Assembly (NCBI GenBank): GCA_023647555.1
Contig: JALRLY010000202.1
Span: forward strand, 1-14,630
Direction: 5' to 3'
Source: Pancytospora philotis
Taxonomy: Eukaryota; Microsporidia
DNA length: 14,630 nt
The notes beneath the pieces are model-generated. The model ran no database searches and was not told the origin of the DNA. It saw only the letters and a list, made by a program, of their open reading frames with translations. The number at the start of each line of letters is the position of its first letter. The stretch's first letter is position 1. Shown in pieces: positions 6,205 to 12,893 of this stretch. Made by a program: the position numbers and the translations under genes.

Positions 6205-7500
6205 CTACTCGCTGCGATTGTAGTCACGCATCTCGCCTGCCAGCCGCCTTATCGCATCCTGTTCGATCCGGGTGAACGACGACTCCTGCCACGCGAGGGC
6301 TGCAACGATAAGGCCTCTGAGGTACGCGGGGGCGCTGTCGACTAAGTCCAGCCCAAGCTCAATGCTGTACTTCTTGGGCCCGTGGTGCTTTAGCATGTGG
6401 AGCTTGCCGGTGTCGCACTGGGCGTAAGCGCTGCTAAAGAGCGGTGTTTTCATGACCAAGCTCCCGATGGGCGTCAGGACCTTCATGCTCCCATCCGAGT
6501 CGTAGACGGCCATGAAGTACGCGTACAGCGCATGCAGGAAGTTGCCGACCGTTGCGCGCTCGTTGAACTCGAGCCCAAGCTCGTACCTGGCCGCCTTCAT
6601 CATGCCGAAGGCGTCGAAGCCGGTCCGCACGAGAAGCAGCTTCGAGAACACCAGCTTGTGATATCGTGTGAGAGAGTCGAAGGGCCGGCCATTCATCACG
6701 AGCGCGCGGATCATGCCGACTTCGTCCCGCGTAAGGCTGAGCCCGGCATCATCGCTGCTCGGCTTCCACCTGTCCAAGAAAGACAAAAAGCGCTCGCTGT
6801 GCAGAAAGTACATAGCCATCGGCGTAACTCGCTTCGAAACACAGTCCTCGGCGTCTGTTGCTGTCGTGTCGATCATCCACCTGTACATGTAGGAAAAAAC
6901 AAAGTCTGGGTCCCGCTCCGGCACGGCCGTTGACGTATTCTGGTGCGATTCACTAAACGTCGGGCGCGCAATGTCGCCTGCGTCACTTATCCTGTTTCTT
7001 GGCGGTGAAAACACAAAGTTGATCTTGCCGACGGCATTGTAGAGCTTTCTGCTGCTTCCCCAGAAATAGAGCTCAGACATCTCGGCTGGCGCGCGCGGCG
7101 CCGCCCTTTCTTCCTCCTTAGGCTCCGCTGCCTGGGTGCTCTCTAAGCCCTCGCCGGAATTCTGTCCGTTTTTATCTTCGGACCCGCTATCCTCGTCGAA
7201 GCCGGGCTCGCACATCTTCTGCAGTATGTCCTTCGGGTTCTCTTTTCTGTCGCCCGTTGCGATTTCGGGCTGCCCCCTGTGGTAGCGCTGGTAGAATAGA
7301 TTGGCGACCTTTTCTTCTAGTTCACGAATATTCACCTGGTTGTTCGCGTTTTTTAGGCGCTTCTCTTCATATGCGCTATGCACCTTGTACAGATGCTGGT
7401 TGACGGGGCTGCGCTTGTTTCTTTCGGCCGGCAGGCTCTCTGTAAGCATCGGAAGCAAGAGGAGCACAAGCGTGCAGGCGAAAAAGTGCAGCAGGTTCAT
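6205..7500 (-). CDS. Array gene B: secreted protein, B/C/D subgroup
   Basis: 431 residues from the ATG at 7500. An in-frame ATG at 7539 exists but lies in DNA that aligns with the promoter of gene C, and all paralogues start with MNL/MNF/MRP right before the signal peptide. Signal peptide about 1-23, dibasic NKR at 28-30. The N-module has QRYHRGQPEI at 71-80 and DILQKMC at 91-97. An acidic linker follows, then ELYFWGSSRKLYNAVGK (143-159). The C-module runs from about 228 with YFLHSERF, RALV..GRPFDSL, KLVFSKLLLVRTGFDAFGMM, the signature LFSSAYAQC (354-362) and AWQESSFTRIEQD (403-415). Mature-part Cys are 97, 220 and 362. It is the closest relative of gene C. Function unknown; the secretory signal and family expansion suggest a parasite surface or host-exported protein. 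Confidence 0.88.
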   Translation of the reverse strand: MNLLHFFACTLVLLLLPMLTESLPAERNKRSPVNQHLYKVHSAYEEKRLKNANNQVNIRELEEKVANLFYQRYHRGQPEIATGDRKENPKDILQKMCEPGFDEDSGSEDKNGQNSGEGLESTQAAEPKEEERAAPRAPAEMSELYFWGSSRKLYNAVGKINFVFSPPRNRISDAGDIARPTFSESHQNTSTAVPERDPDFVFSYMYRWMIDTTATDAEDCVSKRVTPMAMYFLHSERFLSFLDRWKPSSDDAGLSLTRDEVGMIRALVMNGRPFDSLTRYHKLVFSKLLLVRTGFDAFGMMKAARYELGLEFNERATVGNFLHALYAYFMAVYDSDGSMKVLTPIGSLVMKTPLFSSAYAQCDTGKLHMLKHHGPKKYSIELGLDLVDSAPAYLRGLIVAALAWQESSFTRIEQDAIRRLAGEMRDYNRSE

Positions 7501-7538
7501 CCAGGGCGCATCGTCCAGCGCTCTACAAAAAAATTGCA

Positions 7539-7546
7539 TGACGTGT
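7539..7546 (-). promoter_or_regulatory. ACACGTCA octamer upstream of gene B
   Basis: Identical octamer at -39 to -46 from the ATG. The same element occurs at the same distance before genes C and D. The ACGT core is typical of bZIP-type sites. Confidence 0.5.
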
Positions 7547-7841
7547 CCGTTGGTGTAAACTGATTTAGGGATGATCCGTCTATCAGTTTATCATCCAAAT
7601 TGAGCTGTCTAACATTACGACCATTTAAGCTATTTTTGCTCGCTCCTACGTCTTTGTGTGCTTCTGCGCTCCAGCATTAGCTCAAGCTGCGCAGCGCATC
7701 GAACGATAATGGCTCCACGCTGCGCGAAACCGCTCCGGAGACGCCATTCTTTGCCCGGTCTTAAATAAGCAAGGCCTGCGCTGCATACCATCGCATCAGA
7801 AGCCAATGGCAAGGCGGTACAGCGCGAAATAAAGTCAATTT

Positions 7842-7847
7842 TTTATT
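7842..7847 (-). terminator. Poly(A) signal of array gene C
   Basis: Minus-strand AATAAA a few bases past the TAG stop, within a 3' flank that is similar to that of gene B. Confidence 0.65.
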
Positions 7848-7852
7848 GCCTG

Positions 7853-9139
7853 CTACTCGCTGCGGTTGTAGTCGCGCATCTCGCCTGCCAGCCGCAGCAT
7901 CACGTCCTGTTCGATCCTGGTGAAGGACGACTCCTGCCACGCGAGGGCCGCTATAATGAGACTTTTGAAATACGCAGGGGCGCTGTCGACTATGTCCAGT
8001 CCGAGCTCGACACTGTACTTCTTCGGCCCGTGATGCTTCACTACGTGGAGCGGGCCCGCCATATCGCACTGGGCGTAGGCGCTGCTGAAGAGCGGGGTCT
8101 TTATGACTAGGTTCCTGATGGGCGTCAAGACCTTCATGTCCCCATCCGAGTTGTATACGGTCATGAAGTACTCGTACAGCGCATGCAGGAAGTTGCCGAC
8201 CGTTGCGCGCCTGTCGAGCCCGAACCCGAGCTCGTACTTGCCCGCCTTCATCATCCCAAAGGCGTCGAAGCCGGTCCGCACGAGGAGCAGCTTCGAGAAC
8301 ACCAGCTTGTGATACTGCGTAAGGGAGTCGAAGGACCGGCCCCGCAGCACGAGCGCGCGGATCATGCTGACCTCGTCCCGCGTAAGCTTGAGCCCGACAT
8401 CCGCGCCGCTAGGCTTCCAGTTGTCCAAGAAAGTCAGGAAGCGCTCGCTGTTCAGGAAGTACTTAGCCATCGGCATAACCCGCCTCGGGGCGTCATCCGC
8501 GCCGTTTACCGCTGCCATGTCGACCATCCAGCTGTACATGTAGGAGTAAACAATATCTGCGCTCGACTCCGGCACGGCTGCTGGCGCATCCCGGTCGGCC
8601 TCACCGAACGTCGGCCTTACGATGTCTGCCGCATCAGCTGCTTTATTAAGCGGTGGGGAAATCACAAAGTCAATCTTGCCGACGGCATCGTAAAATACCT
8701 TGCTGCTTCCCCAGAAAAAGAGCTCGGACATCTCGGCCGGCGCGCGCGACACCGCTCTTTCCTCCTCCGCGGGCTCCTCTGCCTGGGCGCTCTCCGACCC
8801 ATCGCTAGAAATCGGGCCGTCTTCCTCTTCGTAGAAGCCCGGCTCGCACATCTTCTGGAATATAGCCTTCGGATTCTTTTCCCTGTTCTCATCTGCGACT
8901 TCAGGCTGCCCTTTGTGGTAACGATGGTAGGGCAGCCTAGCGACCTTCTCCTCCTGCCTGCGTACGCTATCCTGGTGGATCACGACCCTCAGGCGCTTCT
9001 CCTCGGCGTACACCCCCTGCACCCTGTACGCATCCTGGCTGGCAGAGCTGTCCCTGTTTCGCCTAATATTCAGGCCCTCCGAGAGCATCGGAACCAGGAT
9101 AAACATAAGCATGCAAGCGAAGAAATGCATCAGGTTCAT
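7853..9139 (-). CDS. Array gene C: secreted protein, B/C/D subgroup
   Basis: 428 residues from the ATG at 9139. The frame stays open to further ATGs at 9178 and 9241, but these lie upstream of a clear TATATAAG box at -23 to -30 and have no counterpart in the paralogues. Signal peptide about 1-22, dibasic RR at 26-27. The N-module has YHRYHKGQPEV (71-81) and FQKMC (94-98). The linker is acidic and contains SELFFWGSSKVFYDAVGK. The C-module carries YFLNSERF, RSFDSLTQYHKLVFSKLLLV, the signature LFSSAYAQC (350-358) and AWQESSFTRIEQD (400-412). After signal cleavage it has exactly two cysteines, 98 and 358, both conserved in the whole family. It has the cleanest promoter of its subgroup. Function unknown; predicted secreted. 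Confidence 0.9.
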   Translation of the reverse strand: MNLMHFFACMLMFILVPMLSEGLNIRRNRDSSASQDAYRVQGVYAEEKRLRVVIHQDSVRRQEEKVARLPYHRYHKGQPEVADENREKNPKAIFQKMCEPGFYEEEDGPISSDGSESAQAEEPAEEERAVSRAPAEMSELFFWGSSKVFYDAVGKIDFVISPPLNKAADAADIVRPTFGEADRDAPAAVPESSADIVYSYMYSWMVDMAAVNGADDAPRRVMPMAKYFLNSERFLTFLDNWKPSGADVGLKLTRDEVSMIRALVLRGRSFDSLTQYHKLVFSKLLLVRTGFDAFGMMKAGKYELGFGLDRRATVGNFLHALYEYFMTVYNSDGDMKVLTPIRNLVIKTPLFSSAYAQCDMAGPLHVVKHHGPKKYSVELGLDIVDSAPAYFKSLIIAALAWQESSFTRIEQDVMLRLAGEMRDYNRSE

Positions 9140-9161
9140 CCGGGGCGCGCCGCCCAGCGCC

Positions 9162-9169
9162 TTATATAA
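9162..9169 (-). promoter_or_regulatory. TATA box of gene C
   Basis: TTATATAA core (minus strand CTTTATATAAGG) at -23 to -30 from the chosen ATG. That distance places transcription start practically at the start codon. Confidence 0.6.
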
Positions 9170-9177
9170 AGATTGCA

Positions 9178-9185
9178 TGACGTGT
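9178..9185 (-). promoter_or_regulatory. ACACGTCA octamer upstream of gene C
   Basis: At -39 to -46, the same spacing as before gene B, on the upstream side of the TATA box. Confidence 0.5.
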
Positions 9186-9452
9186 GCTGATAATATAAAC
9201 TGATTCAAAGATGATCCCTTTATGATTAGATTTTTATTCATCTTAGGTTCTCGATCGTAGATCTGGATCTGCGCGCTGCAGCAGTGGCTGTGGTGAGGCC
9301 GGCTGTCGCGCCGCCTAAGCGCCCACTGGTGGCTAGTTTGCCTGCAAATTTTGCCAGTTTAATGTTTTGCACATTACGTGCGGCGGCTGCTCTACAAAGC
9401 GGAACCGGGTCTTAGCACAGCGAAGATACACTTGAAGTTAAGCCCCTCGAGA

Positions 9453-9458
9453 TTTATT
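9453..9458 (-). terminator. Poly(A) signal of array gene D
   Basis: Minus-strand AATAAA five bases past the TAA stop. Confidence 0.65.
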
Positions 9459-9463
9459 GCTGC

Positions 9464-10729
9464 TTACGCGCTGCGGTAGTACGCGTTCATCTCGCGCATC
9501 ACCCTGAACATCTCGTCCTGGTCGATCTTCGTATAAGACGAGGCCTCCCATGCCAGGGCCAGAGCGACCAGGCTCTTGATGTACTTGGGGGCCTCGTCCA
9601 GCAAGTAGAGTCCGAGCTCAGTGCTGCGCCTCGCGCCCCGGTGCTTCGGCGGCACGTACATCCTACCGAGCTCGCACTGGGCGTAGGCGCAGCTGAAGAG
9701 CGGCGTTGCCATGAACAGATGCGCGACGGGCGCCACGACCCTCAGACCGCCATCCGAGTCAAGCACGGCCAGGTAGTACTCGTACAGCGTGTGGAGGAAG
9801 GCGTCGACCGTCATGCGCCCGTCAAACTCGATCCCGAGCTCGTACTTGGCCGCCTCCATCATGTCGAAAGCGTCGAGTCCGGTCCGCACAAAGAACAGCC
9901 GCGCTAATAGCAGCCGGCTGTCCTTGCTCACCAAGCGGTAGGGTTTGTTCTCCTTCACGTCTGCGCGGAGGAGGCTGACGTCCCCGCGCGAGATATGGAA
10001 GCCGGCATTGCGGCGGTTCGGCTTCCAACTGTCCAGAAAGCTTGCGAATCGCTCGCTTTCGAGAAAGTAGCTCGCCAACGGCTTTGCCCCCTTGGTTGTG
10101 CTGCTTCCAGCGGCGGCGGCATCTATCATCTGGGCGTACACAAAGTTCAGAACAACGTCCGGGTCCGCCTCCGACTCGGCAGGCGGCGCGTCCTGGTTGA
10201 TACCGTTGAACGTTGGCGGCCCGACACCGTCCGGGGAGGGCTCGCCGCCGTCTATCTCGGGGTAGCAAGACAGGATCTTTCCGATGGCCCTGTAGAGCCT
10301 TCCGCTATTTTCTAGCGCACTGAAATCAGAGGCGTCGTCCAGCGCGGGCGACTCCATATTTTCCTCCGCCTCCTCCTGGCTCTCTTCTGGATTGCTACTG
10401 CATCCGCCCTCCGCCCCCTCACAGGGGCTGGCCTTGCACATTGTATGCAGTATGGCTTGTGGACTCCCCTTCCTGTCTGCCGCGGCGATCACTGGCTGCC
10501 CCTTGTGGTAGCGATGGTAGAACAGCTCTGCTGCCTTTTTCTCTAGTCTGTCAGTATGCGCCCTGTGTATCGCGTTTTCCAGGTGCCTCTCTTCTGTGTA
10601 GTTACCGTGCACCCTGTACATGTGCTGGCTGACAGAGTCGGGCATGTTCCTCTTGGCCAGCCTGCTCTCCCCGGTCATCAGAATCGAAAAAAGCCAGAGC
10701 AGGCACACGAGAGCGTACAGCGGCCGCAT
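9464..10729 (-). CDS. Array gene D: secreted protein, B/C/D subgroup
   Basis: 421 residues from the first ATG of the frame (the longer reading starts at TTG). Signal peptide about 1-22, dibasic AKR at 25-27. The N-module has YHRYHKGQPVI (71-81) and ILHTMC (93-98). Two further Cys lie close by (103, 110) in an acidic linker, and another at 155 just after the GRLYRAIGK helix. The C-module has YFLESERF, SWKP, RLFFVRTGLDAFDMMEAAKYELG, the signature LFSCAYAQC (344-352, with an extra Cys347) and AWEASSYTKIDQD (393-405). With several more cysteines than C it may have extra disulfides. Its promoter has ACACGTCA and a TATA-like TTTAAA. It is more distant from B and C than they are from each other. Function unknown; predicted secreted. 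Confidence 0.88.
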   Translation of the reverse strand: MRPLYALVCLLWLFSILMTGESRLAKRNMPDSVSQHMYRVHGNYTEERHLENAIHRAHTDRLEKKAAELFYHRYHKGQPVIAAADRKGSPQAILHTMCKASPCEGAEGGCSSNPEESQEEAEENMESPALDDASDFSALENSGRLYRAIGKILSCYPEIDGGEPSPDGVGPPTFNGINQDAPPAESEADPDVVLNFVYAQMIDAAAAGSSTTKGAKPLASYFLESERFASFLDSWKPNRRNAGFHISRGDVSLLRADVKENKPYRLVSKDSRLLLARLFFVRTGLDAFDMMEAAKYELGIEFDGRMTVDAFLHTLYEYYLAVLDSDGGLRVVAPVAHLFMATPLFSCAYAQCELGRMYVPPKHRGARRSTELGLYLLDEAPKYIKSLVALALAWEASSYTKIDQDEMFRVMREMNAYYRSA

Positions 10730-10753
10730 ACGGGGCAGGCGCTCGGCGCCCCA

Positions 10754-10759
10754 TTTAAA
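10754..10759 (-). promoter_or_regulatory. TATA-like box of gene D
   Basis: TTTAAA about 25-30 bases before the ATG, at the position where C has TATATAA. Confidence 0.45.
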
Positions 10760-10766
10760 GGGCCGC

Positions 10767-10774
10767 TGACGTGT
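10767..10774 (-). promoter_or_regulatory. ACACGTCA octamer upstream of gene D
   Basis: At -38 to -45 from the ATG, nearly the same spacing as before B and C although the surrounding DNA has diverged. Confidence 0.5.
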
Positions 10775-11119
10775 GTAAACACGCAACGTGTTTGTGCAAG
10801 ACGTAGATCAGCAGATTTGGTTCAATTGTGATTGATAGGCGTAGGTTCTAGTGTGTTTGCGTGGCCCTGCGGGCACTTGTGGCCGTGAGCGTGCGGTGCC
10901 AATATCCGCGAGCGTGCAGCCAGACAGAACAGTACTCCATAGAAGGCCGGGCGGCTACGAGTTGGTACGAATGCCTGTGCACGGATAAGCTTAGCTGCGA
11001 GAGCGCGGGCCCGCTGGGCTCCGACCAGTATGCGCTTTTATCAGATCCAGCGATGTGGGCGCGCCCACGGTCTTTGCCCAGCTGATGCTCTTCTGCGCCA
11101 ATGATCGATCCGCGCGACA

Positions 11120-12355
11120 TCACTGGCAGCCCTGCTCATACCAGTCGTTGTGCTCGGGGAAAAACGCGTCCACCTTGGCACCGACCCTGGCCAGCGCCCT
11201 CGGGTCGAGCTCATTGCCCGTGTGCTCCGCCCAGGCCAGAAACACGATAACCAGATGCTTGATGAAGAGGCGCGCCTTGTCGGCAAAAACGCGCCCAAAT
11301 TCTGTCTTCTGCCTTTCGCCGTTGCGGTTCTCCACCAAATACACCCGTGTGGAATCGCAGTGCACGTAGGCAAGGCTGAAGAGATCGGTTGAGAGCGTTG
11401 TAATTGCAACGGAGGCATCGATCGGCAGGCTGCCGCCAGAGCCGTGCACGGTCATGAAATAGCCGTGCAGTGCGCGCAGGAAGCTGTCCGCGGTCATGCA
11501 CACCCTGAAGTGGAGGCCGAGCTCATTCCTGGCCGCCTTCAGGATGCTGAACGACTCGAACCCGTTCCGCACAAGAAGCAGCTTCGCGAACAGCAGCTTG
11601 TTGTGCTCGCTCAGCTCCTGGTAGGGCGTCCCGCTCTCCACCTCTGAACGGACCAGATCTACATCGGCCTGCGTGATGTGGAACTCGGCGTTCTCGCTGC
11701 TCACCTTCCACCCGTTCAGGAAGTGTGCGAAGCGCTCGCTTTTCAGGTAGTAGCTGGCGATGGGCGTTATTTTCCTCAGGGCATCGTCCTGGGCTGCCTC
11801 AGGGCTGGCGTCGAGCAGTCCCCTGTAGATCTCGCTGTAGCTCGCCTCGGCGCTCTGTGCGGGGTCTGTCGGGCTCGGGTCGCCGCCGGAGCTATCGGGC
11901 ATCTGGGTGCTATTACTGCTGTGCGCCGTCGCCTCAGGCATTATCGCAACACCGATGATGTTGTAAAGTGCCCTGGCGCGGCGTTTTCTGCTTGTATGGG
12001 ATGTACCTTTGTGGTGCTGGCTGCGTGCTATCCGGCCACTATTGCTCTCGTGCAAGTCGCTCTGGCACATCTGCTGCAGTATGTCCTGGGGATCCCTGGT
12101 TGCGTCGCCATCTACCGTTGCTTGCTGGCCGTGGTAGAAGCACTGGCGGAACATATCCCTGATGACCTGGTCCTGCCTTTTGGCCTCCGCCTCTTGCAGT
12201 TCATTTTGGAGCCGCACCCCCAGACTCGCCCCGCGCGGGTTGGTCAGCACCCGCCTGCTCATTGCCTGTCTGCGCTTCCCCACCACAGCGCCGCCTCCGT
12301 CGAAGAGCAGCGCGAGAAATGCGAGCACCGCTGCGAATGCGCAAAGCAGATTCAT
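11120..12355 (-). CDS. Array gene E: secreted protein, E/F subgroup, with basic cluster
   Basis: 411 residues from the first ATG of the frame (upstream reading starts at GTG). Signal peptide about 1-23, dibasic GKRR at 26-29. The N-module has RQCFYHGQQ (70-78, with Cys72 in place of the Arg/His of B-D) and ILQQMC (92-97). The basic cluster SRKRRARAL at 122-130 runs into the helix YNIIG. A Ser/Pro/Asp-rich linker follows. The C-module has YYLKSERF, TPYQELSEHNKLLFAKLLLVRNGFESF, the signature LFSLAYVHC (325-333) and ends with EQGCQ (Cys410). Cys72 and Cys410 both have partners in F but not in B-D. The promoter has TATATAAA at -20 to -27. No AATAAA is seen after the stop. Function unknown; a secreted protein that might enter host nuclei is one reading. 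Confidence 0.88.
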   Translation of the reverse strand: MNLLCAFAAVLAFLALLFDGGGAVVGKRRQAMSRRVLTNPRGASLGVRLQNELQEAEAKRQDQVIRDMFRQCFYHGQQATVDGDATRDPQDILQQMCQSDLHESNSGRIARSQHHKGTSHTSRKRRARALYNIIGVAIMPEATAHSSNSTQMPDSSGGDPSPTDPAQSAEASYSEIYRGLLDASPEAAQDDALRKITPIASYYLKSERFAHFLNGWKVSSENAEFHITQADVDLVRSEVESGTPYQELSEHNKLLFAKLLLVRNGFESFSILKAARNELGLHFRVCMTADSFLRALHGYFMTVHGSGGSLPIDASVAITTLSTDLFSLAYVHCDSTRVYLVENRNGERQKTEFGRVFADKARLFIKHLVIVFLAWAEHTGNELDPRALARVGAKVDAFFPEHNDWYEQGCQ

Positions 12356-12888
12356 AAAAGTGCTGGGCACATTGTTTATATAGCTGTATAAATCTGCGTT
12401 GTGTCACTCCTCATCATTGATGTTGCTCAGTCGGATCATCTGAGTAACGCATCTAAATCAGACTGTATATTCGCAACCGGGCCAGCGGGCTCTATTTTGC
12501 TAATCGGTTTGTATCGTTTTAAAAGCGGGAGACTTGTGCGCGCACGCTGCAGCTCGCAGCAAATCAAGGGCGACGCAGAGAAGCGCCTCGCTTAAGTTGT
12601 CTACCCGCTATGGTTGAACGGCCAATGGCAGGCTGCATGTGCACTTTCCTTTGCAGCTACTGCTGTTGAACCGACGGGTACATTTAGGCCAATAGCGCCA
12701 TTCTGCGACGACACACTTTGTCCCGCCCGTGCCGCTCATCCGTTTAGGTTTAGGCCTCCCAGTCTAAATATGTAGGGTGATCTTACGCTCGGTTCTCTGC
12801 CTGTATGCTTGCACTAGCCACTGCAGGCCTACCGTGAAGACTAATAGCCACGGGTACCACTGCGCTGCCCAACACACCGCATAATTAT
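12356..12888. other. Spacer between array genes E and F
   Basis: 533 bases: the promoter of E (TATATAAA at 12375-12382) and the 3' flank of F. A plus-strand frame at 12401-12595 shows no family features. A minus-strand frame crossing the end of F encodes a hydrophobic stretch at about 12790-12870 but has no start of its own. Two TTTAGG units at 12743-12754 are too few to call telomeric. Confidence 0.45.
12375..12382 (-). promoter_or_regulatory. TATA box of gene E
   Basis: TATATAAA at -20 to -27 from the ATG, preceded by ATTTATACAGC, which resembles ATTTACAGGG before the TATA box of gene F. Confidence 0.6.
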
Positions 12889-12893
12889 TTATT
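12888..12893 (-). terminator. Poly(A) signal overlapping the stop of array gene F
   Basis: Minus-strand CAATAAA with the TAA stop embedded. Confidence 0.65.

Larger units (their letters stand above)
7501..7852. other. Spacer between array genes B and C
   Basis: 352 bases. It contains the promoter of B, in which the position of gene C's TATA box reads TTTTTTTGTAG, plus ACACGTCA at 7539-7546. It also holds the 3' flank of C with AATAAA at 7842-7847 and an 8-bp inverted repeat (7689-7696 with 7718-7725) around a 21-base loop. No gene is supported: the minus-strand frame at 7630-7791 has no resemblance to anything I know. Confidence 0.45.
9140..9463. other. Spacer between array genes C and D
   Basis: 324 bases: the promoter of C (TATATAAG at 9162-9169, ACACGTCA at 9178-9185) and the 3' flank of D with its poly(A) signal. 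The first 90 bases align with those before gene B. The middle part (about 9242-9420) shows nothing I can name. Confidence 0.45.
10730..11119. other. Spacer between array genes D and E
   Basis: 390 bases: the promoter of D (TTTAAA at 10754-10759, ACACGTCA at 10767-10774), then GC-rich DNA up to the stop of E. No AATAAA for gene E is present on the minus strand here; the nearest similar string is GATAAAA at about 11036-11042. I see no gene or RNA. Confidence 0.45.

Noticed and set aside
7689..7725. Inverted repeat GCGCAGCG/CGCTGCGC with a TCGAAC-containing loop, considered as a tRNA
   Set aside because: No acceptor, D or anticodon arms can be built around it; at most a short hairpin in a spacer.
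8183..9169. 328-residue plus-strand open frame opposite array gene C, with a similar one opposite gene E (11678-12391)
   Set aside because: Shadows produced by the same GC-rich codon pattern in paralogous genes; no independent signals.
12743..12754. Two TTTAGG units that resemble telomere repeats
   Set aside because: Only two copies inside an intergenic spacer, well within chance expectation.
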